Below, one piece after another: positions 1-9,452 of a stretch of DNA of 64,000 bases. The DNA is from an uncultured Myroides sp. (GTDB taxonomy: Bacteria > Bacteroidota > Bacteroidia > Flavobacteriales > Flavobacteriaceae): positions 55,226-119,225 of the forward strand of contig CAJYTF010000026.1 in assembly GCA_913777665.1 (NCBI GenBank), written 5' to 3'. Each line of letters opens with the position of its first letter. Within the stretch, counting starts at the first letter, position 1. The position numbers and the translations under genes were made by a program. The notes below the pieces were generated by a model, which saw nothing but the letters and a program-made list of their open reading frames with translations, was not told the origin of the DNA and did not search any database.

Positions 1-339
1 AACTACCGTAATACCTTTTTCTTTTAACCACGAAGTCCATGTTTTTGGATTTCCTGCCGATGTAAAAACGATTTTAACACCCTCATCTACAATAATATTC
101 ATTATTTCTTCGACATTTGGATACAGCATCGGAACATTTACGCCAAAAGGTTTATCGGTTGCTTTTTTGCATTTCTGAATGTGTTCACGCAAAACTTCCG
201 GATACATGGATCCAGCACCAATTAAACCTAAACCACCGGCATTACTAACTGCTGCTGCTAATTTGTAACCACTATTCCAGATCATTCCGCCTTGAATAAT
301 TGGGTATTTTATATTGAATAATTTTGTTATTCTGTTCAT
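1..339 (-). CDS. Nitronate monooxygenase / NAD(P)H-dependent flavin oxidoreductase family (N-terminal part, runs off the window edge)
   Basis: Reverse-strand translation MNRITKLFNIKYPIIQGGMIWNSGYKLAAAVSNAGGLGLIGAGSMYPE..., typical NMO/FMN-binding N-terminus; CAT start complement at 337-339. Confidence 0.85.
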   Translation of the reverse strand, partial: MNRITKLFNIKYPIIQGGMIWNSGYKLAAAVSNAGGLGLIGAGSMYPEVLREHIQKCKKATDKPFGVNVPMLYPNVEEIMNIIVDEGVKIVFTSAGNPKTWTSWLKEKGITVV

Positions 340-370
340 TTAATTTATTTTTCGATTCTTACAAAAATAG

Positions 371-400
371 AAAAACCAAGCTTAATTTGCTTGGTTTTTT
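371..400 (-). terminator. Rho-independent terminator downstream of mnmA
   Basis: AAAAACCAAGCTTAATTTGCTTGGTTTTTT hairpin flanked by A/T tracts. Confidence 0.7.
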
Positions 401-414
401 CTCGATATATCTTT

Positions 415-1611
415 TTAAATCTTCGATATTACTCCGGATCCTATTAATTCTTCGTCGATATGCCATGAAACAAACTGACCTTCGGTAATTGCCGATTGCG
501 GTTCATTAAATCGTACAAATAATCCTTTTTCGGTTTGATGCAAAGTTGCTTTTTGTAAAGGTTGACGGTAACGAATACGTGCCATTACTTCCATAGATTC
601 GCCATTTTTCAAACGCATATCTTCACGTATCCAATGAATTTCGTGCGGTTGAACTAACAAAGTTTTACGAAACAAACCAGGATGTAAATGTCCTTGACCT
701 GTGTAAATAGCATTTTCGATAATGTTGGTATCAATAATAAACAACGCTTCTTGAGTTCCGCCTACATTCAACCCTTTACGCTGACCAATAGTAAAATAAT
801 GCGCACCGTTATGCTCACCTACTTTTTTAGCCATTTCGGGTGTGTATTTAACCGAAGTGGCTTCCCAAGTTAATTCATCAATCAAAGAATCAAAAGTCGG
901 TTTTTGATTGGTATATACAGCGTGATCTTTAGAAACTTCGTAAATAATTCCTTTTTTAGGTTTTAACTGCTGCTGCAAAAATTCAGGCAAACGCACTTTA
1001 CCAATAAAACACAAACCTTGCGAATCTTTCTTTTCGGCAGTTATCAAATCATTTTTTGCTGCAATTTCACGAACTTCGGGCTTTAAATATTCACCAATCG
1101 GGAACAACGCTTTCGCTAACTGTTCTTGTGATAACTGACATAAGAAGTACGATTGATCTTTGTTTGGATCTTTACCTGCCAACAATTTATAAACCTTTTT
1201 TCCGTTTACAACCGTTTCTTCTTTTCGGCAATAATGACCAGTTGCAACAAAATCTGCACCTAATTCAAGGGCAATTTTCATGAAAACGTCGAACTTAATT
1301 TCACGGTTGCATAAAACATCCGGATTTGGTGTGCGTCCGTTTTCGTATTCATTGAACATATAATCTACAATACGTTCTTTATATTGTTCGCTTAAATCGA
1401 CCGTTTGAAAAGGAATTCCTAATTTATCGGCAACCAACAAAGCGTCATTACTATCTTCTAACCAAGGACATTCGTCGGAAATAGTTACGGTGTCATCGTG
1501 CCAGTTTTTCATGAACAAGCCAATAACCTCATAACCCTGATCCAAAAGCAATTGCGCTGCAACGCTTGAATCTACTCCGCCTGAAAGACCTACTACTACT
1601 CTTTTTTTCAT
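415..1611 (-). CDS. mnmA: tRNA 2-thiouridine(34) synthase MnmA
   Basis: [17 protein letters not shown]-loop motif, [25 protein letters not shown] and FTIGQRKGL motifs. Confidence 0.96.
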   Translation of the reverse strand: MKKRVVVGLSGGVDSSVAAQLLLDQGYEVIGLFMKNWHDDTVTISDECPWLEDSNDALLVADKLGIPFQTVDLSEQYKERIVDYMFNEYENGRTPNPDVLCNREIKFDVFMKIALELGADFVATGHYCRKEETVVNGKKVYKLLAGKDPNKDQSYFLCQLSQEQLAKALFPIGEYLKPEVREIAAKNDLITAEKKDSQGLCFIGKVRLPEFLQQQLKPKKGIIYEVSKDHAVYTNQKPTFDSLIDELTWEATSVKYTPEMAKKVGEHNGAHYFTIGQRKGLNVGGTQEALFIIDTNIIENAIYTGQGHLHPGLFRKTLLVQPHEIHWIREDMRLKNGESMEVMARIRYRQPLQKATLHQTEKGLFVRFNEPQSAITEGQFVSWHIDEELIGSGVISKI

Positions 1612-1659
1612 TTTTTAATTATCGGAAAGCAAAGTTACGACAATTGGTTGATTTGTATT

Positions 1660-2292
1660 TTATTTGGAATCTTTTTTAGGTACAATTAGCTTTCCGTTAA
1701 CATATTTTGCTTCATCGGTAATTTTTCCGGTTTCATCACGAATAATAATTTTTCCGTCTAAATTACCATTTACGTACTGTGTTTCTTTAATTTTCACACC
1801 ATTTTCAGCATATTGATTAGAAATTCCGTCTTCTACTCCATTCTTATATTCCAATTCTTCTGACAATTTTCCCGATATGTAATATCCTTTTTTTACACCG
1901 TGAATTTTATCGTTTTTATAAGGCTCTTCAGACATTACATGTTGCCCATCAATATGATACACTTTCCAAAGTCCTTCGCGTAATTTATTTACATACAAAC
2001 CTTCGTACATTTTCTTTTTTCCGTTGTAAAAAATAGCATAAACTGATCCGTCTGCTTTAAATTCTTTGGTTGCAATTAGTTTTTTTTCGGGTTCATCGGC
2101 ATAAAACTTAAAGGTTCCGGTTTCTTTGCCATCTTTAAAAGTTCCTTCATATTTCACATAATTGGTTTTTGGGTAATAACCAACCCAAACACCTTCACGT
2201 TTGCCTTGTGCGTTGGTTTTGTTGACATTTTGCGCATAAACAGCGGTTGTTGCTGCTAAAACTGCGAATGATGTTATAATATATTGTTTCAT
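1660..2292 (-). CDS. Secreted MORN-repeat-like (toxin-antitoxin YwqK-type) protein
   Basis: Signal peptide MKQYIITSFAVLAATTAVYAQ; repeated Y.GxxxxGxW / YxNGxxxG motifs. Confidence 0.75.
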   Translation of the reverse strand: MKQYIITSFAVLAATTAVYAQNVNKTNAQGKREGVWVGYYPKTNYVKYEGTFKDGKETGTFKFYADEPEKKLIATKEFKADGSVYAIFYNGKKKMYEGLYVNKLREGLWKVYHIDGQHVMSEEPYKNDKIHGVKKGYYISGKLSEELEYKNGVEDGISNQYAENGVKIKETQYVNGNLDGKIIIRDETGKITDEAKYVNGKLIVPKKDSK

Positions 2293-2448
2293 TTTTGCTT
2301 AATTAATTTGTTTCAAAAATACGTTTTATGACTTATGTATTTGCAATTATTTTGCCAGAAATTATAGTTTCATTTTTACAAATTTAAATTGGTCTTCATT
2401 TATAAACTAAAAATTATAATATGAAGTTGAAAATTATTCAAAACAGCT

Positions 2449-2456
2449 TATTTTTG
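2449..2456 (+). promoter_or_regulatory. Candidate Bacteroidota -7 box (TATTTTTG)
   Basis: Match to TAnnTTTG upstream of the FAD oxidoreductase start. Confidence 0.35.
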
Positions 2457-2473
2457 AGGTAAATAATTTGAAC

Positions 2474-3589
2474 ATGAATTTAAGTTTTTGGGAATTAGAA
2501 ACGTACTTCCGAAATGTGGATTTTACTATTATTGGTAGTGGAATTGTGGGTTTAAGCACAGCTTATCATTTACGATTGAAACATCCAAATGCCAAAATCA
2601 TTATCATTGAAAAAGGAATGCTACCCGAAGGCGCAAGCACCAAAAATGCCGGATTTGCTTGTTTTGGAACTTTGTCGGAAGTGCTTTGGTATTTAGAATC
2701 GAATTCTGAAGAGGAAGTTTATAAATTAGTGGAAAGAAGATTTAAAGGTTTGCAAAAACTTCGTTCATTAATTCCTGATGATAAAATGGATTATCATCAA
2801 TTCGGCGGTTATGAAATTTTCCGTAAATCTGATAAAGAATTGATGGAGATGAGTTTGTCTAACTTGAATAAAATTAATTCTTGGTTGAAACCGATTTTTA
2901 ATGAAAATGTTTACCGAAAATCTGATAGAAACTTTGGGTTTCAAAATACAATCGGAATGATTGAAACCGATTTTGAAGGTCATATCCATACCGGAAAAAT
3001 GATGAAATCCTTTGTGGAATTAGTCGTTTCTAATCAAATATCCATTTTAAATAATGTAGAAGTAAAATCAATAAACGATTTGAATTCTGAAGTAGAAATT
3101 GAATTGAAAAATGGATTTCATTTTAATTCGAAAAAAGTGTTTTTGTGTACCAACGCATTTACTAAAAAGTTATACGATTTAGACGTAGTTCCCGCTCGGG
3201 CACAAGTTTTAGTCACAAAACCAATTGAAAATTTTCCGTTCAAAGGTTGTTTTCACATGGATGAAGGATTTTATTATTTTAGAAATATTGGAAACCGCGT
3301 TTTGTTTGGCGGTGGAAGAAATCTGGATTTAGAAGGCGAAACCACAACAGAATTTGGTACAACAGATTTAATCCAAAATCAATTGGAAACTTATTTGAGA
3401 GAAGTAATTCTGCCGAATCATCCTTTTGAAATCGAACATCGCTGGAGCGGAATTATGGGCATGGGTGCGCAACGAAATCCGATTGTGAAACAACTTTCTG
3501 AAAATGTTTTTTGTGGCGTTCGTTTAACAGGAACGGGTATTGCGATTGGTTCGATTGTAGGCGAAGAGTTGGCGAATTTGTTGGATTAA
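2474..3589 (+). CDS. NAD(P)/FAD-dependent oxidoreductase (DadA-like)
   Basis: FTIIGSGIVGLSTAYHLRLKHPNAKIIIIEKG dinucleotide fold; C-terminal GVRLTGTGIAIGSIVGEELA. ORF track starts at TTG 2468; ATG at 2474 preferred. Confidence 0.88.
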   Translation: MNLSFWELETYFRNVDFTIIGSGIVGLSTAYHLRLKHPNAKIIIIEKGMLPEGASTKNAGFACFGTLSEVLWYLESNSEEEVYKLVERRFKGLQKLRSLIPDDKMDYHQFGGYEIFRKSDKELMEMSLSNLNKINSWLKPIFNENVYRKSDRNFGFQNTIGMIETDFEGHIHTGKMMKSFVELVVSNQISILNNVEVKSINDLNSEVEIELKNGFHFNSKKVFLCTNAFTKKLYDLDVVPARAQVLVTKPIENFPFKGCFHMDEGFYYFRNIGNRVLFGGGRNLDLEGETTTEFGTTDLIQNQLETYLREVILPNHPFEIEHRWSGIMGMGAQRNPIVKQLSENVFCGVRLTGTGIAIGSIVGEELANLLD

Positions 3590-3627
3590 ATTTAAAAATA
3601 AAATTACAGTCAATATTCTTACAATAA

Positions 3628-3655
3628 AAAAGCACCCTTTTTCAAGGATGCTTTA
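3628..3655. terminator. Hairpin/terminator-like element
   Basis: AAAGCACCCTT TTTC AAGGATGCTTT (one G:U pair). Confidence 0.5.
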
Positions 3656-3668
3656 AATGTAATTTATT

Positions 3669-4020
3669 TTATTGAATTACTTTTTTATTTTGATTCGCTT
3701 TTTGTTGCTGTTGAGCCTGTTCCATCAACTCATCCATTTTGCGTTGGAACTTTGATTTAGGCCTTTCTTTAGATTTGTTGTTTTCAATAATCACTTTTAC
3801 TTTATCTTCGGTAACAATTTTGTTTTTAATTACATACATAATACCAATGGTAATTAAATTCGAAATAAATTAGTACAACGATAGTCCAGATGCGTAATTG
3901 TTAAAGAAGAACAACATCATGATTGGCGAAATGTAAATCATTACTTTCATGATTTTGCTCATATCCGGCATACCTTCTTGTTGCGGAGTCATTGCAGCTT
4001 GATCGCCGGTTGTCATTTCA
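3669..4020 (-). pseudogene. yidC: yidC 3' fragment (membrane insertase C-terminus) with in-frame TAA
   Basis: Reverse-strand translation [66 protein letters not shown]...KSKFQRKMDELMEQAQQQQ; nonsense codon at 3870-3872; no upstream remainder. Confidence 0.85.
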
Positions 4021-4107
4021 CAGAAAATTCAAACCGAAATGACGTATCCAGGTCAAGTTAAAATTACCGTTATCAGAGAAACAAGAGCAGTAAATATTGC
4101 TAAGTAA
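4021..4107 (+). pseudogene. rny: rny (ribonuclease Y) 3' fragment
   Basis: Translation [28 protein letters not shown], matching the conserved RNase Y C-terminus; abuts the yidC fragment directly. Confidence 0.85.
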
Positions 4108-4127
4108 TATATTCTCAAAGTTATTAC

Positions 4128-4158
4128 AAAAAAACAGAGCTTAGTGCTCTGTTTTTTT
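4128..4158. terminator. Bidirectional-type terminator
   Basis: AAAAACAGAGC TTAGT GCTCTGTTTTTTTT. Confidence 0.7.
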
Positions 4159-4790
4159 TATTCTTCTTCGTCTAAATATTCCTCGTCTGAAAACCAATAA
4201 CTGTCTAACATGGTTTTATCTACAAATATTTCCAAACGTTCAGTTTCTTGTTCGGATACATATAACCGTTGTGTTTTACCAATACTTTCAGACAAACGGT
4301 GTAAACGTGTATCGTGACGTAAACGTAACAACTCGTCGGTATTATTTATTACTAACATTTTTAACTGATTTACATCAAAACCGGCATTACCAAACATAAA
4401 GCTTAAACGTTCGGGTGTTCCAATTAACACATCAATTCCGACAGAAATCTGGTTTTTATCTATATCTAAATCAGTTTTATCATGCGTCATAAAAATACGT
4501 AAATCGGTATATTTTGCCAATTCCTTAAACACAGTTTCCATTAATAAGGCTTCCGGTTTATCTTCAACAATTACCAACGCACGCGGAGATAACATAAAGG
4601 CTTTTTCCAATCGCTGAATTACCGATATTGCAATAGCTTCTTTCTCTTCTTTTTTATTTTCAATAATCAACACCACATCGTTACCCGATTTAATAGTTCC
4701 AAAAGCTTCTTCAATAACATTTGGTGCTTTGGTTAAACCATTTTCGATTAACGCTTGTTGTAATTTTGGATTTATCTTTTTTAAATTCAT
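4158..4790 (-). CDS. DEAD/DEAH-box helicase-like protein, N-terminal RecA-like domain only, degenerate motifs
   Basis: Overall DEAD-box N-domain order (L..AL...G...P..I...., TPERLSFMF), but no AxTGxGKT and no DEAD. Confidence 0.6.
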   Translation of the reverse strand: MNLKKINPKLQQALIENGLTKAPNVIEEAFGTIKSGNDVVLIIENKKEEKEAIAISVIQRLEKAFMLSPRALVIVEDKPEALLMETVFKELAKYTDLRIFMTHDKTDLDIDKNQISVGIDVLIGTPERLSFMFGNAGFDVNQLKMLVINNTDELLRLRHDTRLHRLSESIGKTQRLYVSEQETERLEIFVDKTMLDSYWFSDEEYLDEEE

Positions 4791-4795
4791 TTTGT

Positions 4796-5959
4796 TTATT
4801 TTGATGCAAATAATTCTACGTCGGATTTTGAAATTTCTTTTCCACCTAAAATTATCAGGCGTTCTACCACATTTCGCAATTCACGAATATTCCCTGTCCA
4901 ATCATATGCTTTTAAAAGATTCATGGCATCGGCAGAAAATGATTTTTGTGCACTTCCATTCTCTTCTCCAATTTTCTTGGTAAAATGTTCAATTAATAAT
5001 GGAATATCATCTCTACGATCATTCAATGCCGGAACTTTTATCAAAATTACAGCCAAACGATGGTACAAATCTTCACGGAATCGGCCTTCTTCAATTTCTT
5101 TACGTAAATCTTTATTGGTAGCCGCAATCACACGGACATCAACTTTAATATCTTTATCGGCTCCTACCCTTGTAATCATACTCTCTTGCAACGCACGAAG
5201 GACTTTTGCCTGTGCAGCCAGACTCATATCACCGATTTCATCTAAAAAAATTGTTCCCTTATCGGCAGCTTCAAACTTTCCAGCACGATCTTTAACCGCT
5301 GATGTAAACGCTCCTTTTACGTGACCGAACAATTCGCTTTCGATTAATTCTGACGGAATTGCAGCACAGTTTACTTCGATCAACGGAAATTGCGCTCGAT
5401 TACTTTTCTCGTGCAGATTATGCGCAACCAATTCTTTACCAGTTCCATTTGGTCCGGTAATCAATACGCGGGCATCGGTTTCGGCAACCTTATCAACCAT
5501 ATCTTTGATTTGCTGAATAGGTTCGCTTTCGCCAATCATTTGGTAGTTTTTACTTACCTTTTTCTTTAAACGCTTATTTTCAACAACAAGTAATTTATTG
5601 TCTAGCGCATTACGAACAGTTGTTAACAATCGGTTTAAATCAGGTGGTTTCGATATATAATCAAAAGCGCCTAAACGCATGGTATTCACTGCAGTTTCTA
5701 AATCGCCATGACCAGATATCATGATAAAAGGCGTTTCTGGTTTGATTTTTTTAGCTTCTTGCAATACTTCTTCGCCATCTTTTTTAGGCATTTTTATATC
5801 ACAAATAACTAAATCGAAATCATCGTTTTTTATTTTTTCTAAACCTTCTTCTCCGTCAACTGCTTCAGAAACAACATATTGATCGTTTTCCTCTGCCAAT
5901 ATTTTTGATAATACTCTGCGGATTGAAGCTTCGTCTTCTATAATTAAAATTTTAGCCAT
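4796..5959 (-). CDS. Sigma-54-type response regulator (REC + AAA+), no C-terminal HTH apparent
   Basis: REC domain (IIEDEASIRRVL...VICDIKMPKKDGEE), AAA+ (GPNGTGKELVA, ESELFGHVKGAFTSA, GTIFLDEIGDMS, RFREDLYHRLAV); ends soon after the AAA+ lid. Confidence 0.9.
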   Translation of the reverse strand: MAKILIIEDEASIRRVLSKILAEENDQYVVSEAVDGEEGLEKIKNDDFDLVICDIKMPKKDGEEVLQEAKKIKPETPFIMISGHGDLETAVNTMRLGAFDYISKPPDLNRLLTTVRNALDNKLLVVENKRLKKKVSKNYQMIGESEPIQQIKDMVDKVAETDARVLITGPNGTGKELVAHNLHEKSNRAQFPLIEVNCAAIPSELIESELFGHVKGAFTSAVKDRAGKFEAADKGTIFLDEIGDMSLAAQAKVLRALQESMITRVGADKDIKVDVRVIAATNKDLRKEIEEGRFREDLYHRLAVILIKVPALNDRRDDIPLLIEHFTKKIGEENGSAQKSFSADAMNLLKAYDWTGNIRELRNVVERLIILGGKEISKSDVELFASK

Positions 5960-5961
5960 AC

Positions 5962-7251
5962 TTAATATTTAAGCCATTTTACAAGTTCTTTCCAAGTTGG
6001 TTTTTTGCCGTACATTAAAATACCTACGCGGTAAATTTTTGACGCTACCCAAACAATAGCTATAAAGGTAGCAAATAAAAGTGCAATTGAAAGTGCAATT
6101 TCGTAAAACGGTACACCAAACGGAATGCGCATTAACATTACAATGGGCGATGTAAACGGAATTATGGAAAAAATTGTTGCTACGGTTCCGTGTGGCTCGT
6201 TCATTACTGTAAAAAAACCAATGTAAACGCCCAACATTAAAGGCATAATTACAGGAAACATAAACTGTTGTGTATCGGTTTCGTTATCAACCGCTGCACC
6301 AATTGCCGCGTATAATGAGCTGTATAAAAAGTATCCGCCAATGAAATAAATCAGGAAATAAACTGCCATACTTAAAAGCGGAAGTTTTAAAAATTCGGCA
6401 AAATATATTTGGATATCAGCTAATTTTGAAGCTTCCATAGCCAAATCTGTTGTTGGTGTTGATGTGTTTAAACCGAAAACCAAATTGGCAATTACCAATA
6501 AAATCATTCCTACAATTGCCCAAATTACAAACTGTAATATTCCGGCTAAAGTGGTTCCGATGATTTTACCCATCATTAATTGAATTGGCTTTATTGAAGA
6601 AATGATGATTTCTATGATTCTACTTGTTTTTTCTTCGATCACACTGCGCATCACCATGTTTCCGTAAATAATAATGAACATCATGATTAAATATCCAAAA
6701 ACAGATCCAACGCCAACTTTCATTTCATTTAGACCTTTAACTGTTTCTTCGCCCGATGCTTTTGTTAAGTGCATGGTAACATCGATTTTAGACTTATCTA
6801 ACAAAACGGTATCAACCCCCTGATTGGTTAAATTTTTACGCAGTAATTTTTCTGATAATTTAGATTCTGTATTCGCGATAAATCCTAAACTTGGACTATC
6901 TTCTGATACATATTCAATCGATTTTTCGTAATCTCTTAAATTATCTTTCTTTGGAATAAACAACACGCCCTCGTAATTTGCTTGCGAAACGCTGTCTTTC
7001 AATATTTTTGGATCGATTTTAGAAACATCATGGTATTTATAACTTTCGGAATTTTTAAATTCATTGACAAACATTCCGCTTTCGTCGTGAATACCTATAT
7101 GTTTTACTTCGGTTTTCATGGAACTTAAATAGCCGATCAACGCTGCCACCGCCACAAAAATAATCGGACTAACAAAGGTCATTACGATAAATGATTTATT
7201 TCGAACTTTAGAAATAAATTCTCTTTTTATAATTAAAGATAAAACGCCCAT
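5962..7251 (-). CDS. ABC-2 type transporter permease (NatB-like)
   Basis: Multi-TM protein with large extracytoplasmic loop, MRSVIEEKTSRIIEIIISSIKP motif; overlaps the upstream ATPase gene. Confidence 0.88.
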   Translation of the reverse strand: MGVLSLIIKREFISKVRNKSFIVMTFVSPIIFVAVAALIGYLSSMKTEVKHIGIHDESGMFVNEFKNSESYKYHDVSKIDPKILKDSVSQANYEGVLFIPKKDNLRDYEKSIEYVSEDSPSLGFIANTESKLSEKLLRKNLTNQGVDTVLLDKSKIDVTMHLTKASGEETVKGLNEMKVGVGSVFGYLIMMFIIIYGNMVMRSVIEEKTSRIIEIIISSIKPIQLMMGKIIGTTLAGILQFVIWAIVGMILLVIANLVFGLNTSTPTTDLAMEASKLADIQIYFAEFLKLPLLSMAVYFLIYFIGGYFLYSSLYAAIGAAVDNETDTQQFMFPVIMPLMLGVYIGFFTVMNEPHGTVATIFSIIPFTSPIVMLMRIPFGVPFYEIALSIALLFATFIAIVWVASKIYRVGILMYGKKPTWKELVKWLKY

Positions 7252-8174
7252 TAGTTATTGGTTACAGTTTGAATAAAAATGTCGTTGATGCTCGGGATTT
7301 TTTCAGAAAAGTGCGTTATTTGTCCAAACGGAAGCACATCGTTCAGTAATTCGTTGGCTGATCTATCGTTTAGTTTTACAGATAATTTCAACTCATTATC
7401 TAACGATTTAAAAAAGGTTTCTTCAGTTTGATATTTTGCATTTAAGAAATCTTTTAATTGATTTGGATTCATGGCATTTATGCCTAAATCGAAGGTATTT
7501 GAACGATACTCTTTTTTGATATCGACCAAAGATCCATCTAACAATTTATTAGATTTATGTATTAAAGCAATTTCATCACACATTTCTTCAACACTTTCCA
7601 TACGGTGTGTAGAAAAAATAATGGTGCTGCCTTTTTGCTTTAATTCTAAAATTTCGTCTTTAATGATGTTTGCATTCACAGGATCGAAACCTGAAAAAGG
7701 CTCATCGAAAATCAATAATTTAGGTTGATGCAGAACGGTTACCACAAACTGAATTTTTTGCGCCATTCCTTTTGATAATTCCTGAATTTTTTTGTTCCAC
7801 CAATCACCAATTTCCAATTTATCAAACCAATATTTCAATTGTTTTTTGGCTTCGTCTTTAGAAATCCCTTTCAGTTGAGCAAGATACAATGCCTGCTCGC
7901 CCACTTTCATACTTTTGTACAAACCGCGTTCTTCGGGCATGTAACCGATATGCTTTACATGATGAGGACTCAATTTTTCGCCATCTAACAAAATTTCGCC
8001 ACTATCGGGAAATGTAATCTGATTGATAATACGAATTAAGGAAGTTTTGCCCGCACCGTTTGGTCCCAACAGACCAAAAACGCCGCCTTGCGGAATGGCT
8101 AAAGATATGTTGTTTAAAGCGGTTTTGTCGCCATACTTTTTTACAACATTATTTACCTGTAATATTGGTTTCAT
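7251..8174 (-). CDS. ABC transporter ATP-binding protein (NatA-like)
   Basis: Walker A GPNGAGKTS, signature LSKGMAQK, Walker B LLIFDEPFSGFDP. Confidence 0.92.
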   Translation of the reverse strand: MKPILQVNNVVKKYGDKTALNNISLAIPQGGVFGLLGPNGAGKTSLIRIINQITFPDSGEILLDGEKLSPHHVKHIGYMPEERGLYKSMKVGEQALYLAQLKGISKDEAKKQLKYWFDKLEIGDWWNKKIQELSKGMAQKIQFVVTVLHQPKLLIFDEPFSGFDPVNANIIKDEILELKQKGSTIIFSTHRMESVEEMCDEIALIHKSNKLLDGSLVDIKKEYRSNTFDLGINAMNPNQLKDFLNAKYQTEETFFKSLDNELKLSVKLNDRSANELLNDVLPFGQITHFSEKIPSINDIFIQTVTNN

Positions 8175-8218
8175 AGTTTTAAACTAAATAAAATAGTTAC
8201 AAAGATACAAAGTAGTTA

Positions 8219-8256
8219 AAAAAAACCCATCCTTGTTTGTAAAAACAAGGATGGGA
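8219..8256 (-). terminator. Rho-independent terminator after dnaJ
   Basis: On the minus strand CCCATCCTTGTTT TTAC AAACAAGGATGGG followed by a T run. Confidence 0.8.
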
Positions 8257-8324
8257 AAAATTGCTATGAAAAAGAAAATCCACCGTTTTATAAGTGTAAT
8301 ACAAACTTACAAAGTTTTTTTGTA

Positions 8325-9443
8325 TTACGAAAACATTTCTTTTACTTTTTCAAAAAAACTTTTATCTCCTTTTTGAGGATGTGGTATAAAATTGTCGTCT
8401 TCCTTCATTTTTTCGAAGAAATCTTTCTGTTCTTTTGTTAATTTTTTAGGTGTCCAAACGTTGATGTGGATTAGGAAATCGCCGTTTCCGTAGCCATTTA
8501 AACTTGGTAAACCTTTACCTTTTAATCTTAAAATCTTTCCGGATTGAATTCCTTCTTCAATTTTAATTCGAACTTTACCATTAACGGTATCAACTTCTTT
8601 AGATCCGCCCAAAGCAGCATCCGCAATATTCAAATATAAATCATAATGAATATTTTCGCCTTCGCGTTTTAAAAATTCGTGCTCAATTTCTTCGATCACC
8701 ACAATTAAATCACCAGGAATACTGTTTGCACCAGGTGCATCGTTTCCTTTACCTGAAACTTTCAACTGAATACCGTCTGAAACTCCTGCCGGAATTTTGA
8801 TTGAAACAGTTTCTTCTGAAGTTATCATTCCATCAGCATCAGCTCCTTGTGGTTTATGATCTAAAATTTGCCCTGAACCCTGACAGGTTGGACAAGGTGA
8901 AGAGGTTTGCATACGACCCAAAATGGTATTTTGCACGCGCATAACCTGTCCCGAACCGTTACAAGTATTACAGGTTTTGTAGGTTACGCCACTCGCCTGC
9001 ATTTTACGCTTAACTTTTACCTTTTTTTCAACGCCGTTAGCTATATCTTCTAAAGTAAATTTTACTTTAATACGCAGGTTAGAACCTTTTACGCGACGTG
9101 GACCGCCACCGCCGCCAAATCCGCCAAATCCGCCAAAACCACCACCGAAGATATCTCCAAACTGACTAAAAATATCTTCCATGTTGTTAAAACCGCCGTG
9201 ACCACCAAAACCACCACCGCCTTCAAATGCTGCGTGACCGTACTGATCGTAACGTGCTTTTTTATCTGCATCGCTTAAAACTTCGTAAGCTTCTGCAGCC
9301 AATTTAAAGTTTTCTTCGGCTTCTTTATCGCCCGGATTTTTATCAGGGTGAAATTCAATAGCTTTTTTGCGATACGCTTTTTTTATCGCACCGGCATCGG
9401 CACTTTTATCTATACCTAATATTTCGTAATAATCTTTCTTCAT
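8325..9443 (-). CDS. dnaJ: Molecular chaperone DnaJ (two CxxCxGxG repeats only)
   Basis: J-domain [46 protein letters not shown]-rich region; CNTCNGSG and CPTCQGSG. Confidence 0.96.
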   Translation of the reverse strand: MKKDYYEILGIDKSADAGAIKKAYRKKAIEFHPDKNPGDKEAEENFKLAAEAYEVLSDADKKARYDQYGHAAFEGGGGFGGHGGFNNMEDIFSQFGDIFGGGFGGFGGFGGGGGPRRVKGSNLRIKVKFTLEDIANGVEKKVKVKRKMQASGVTYKTCNTCNGSGQVMRVQNTILGRMQTSSPCPTCQGSGQILDHKPQGADADGMITSEETVSIKIPAGVSDGIQLKVSGKGNDAPGANSIPGDLIVVIEEIEHEFLKREGENIHYDLYLNIADAALGGSKEVDTVNGKVRIKIEEGIQSGKILRLKGKGLPSLNGYGNGDFLIHINVWTPKKLTKEQKDFFEKMKEDDNFIPHPQKGDKSFFEKVKEMFS

Positions 9444-9452
9444 TTTGGTTTC

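Noticed and set aside
4923-5324. 133-aa plus-strand ORF
   Set aside because: Antisense shadow of the sigma54-type regulator; Ser/Arg-rich composition typical of reverse-frame translation
9060-9240. Tandem repeat in the dnaJ G/F region
   Set aside because: Ordinary Gly/Phe-rich linker coding sequence
9089-9271. ORF of 60 aa on the dnaJ strand
   Set aside because: Alternative frame of the Gly-rich dnaJ region; low-complexity translation
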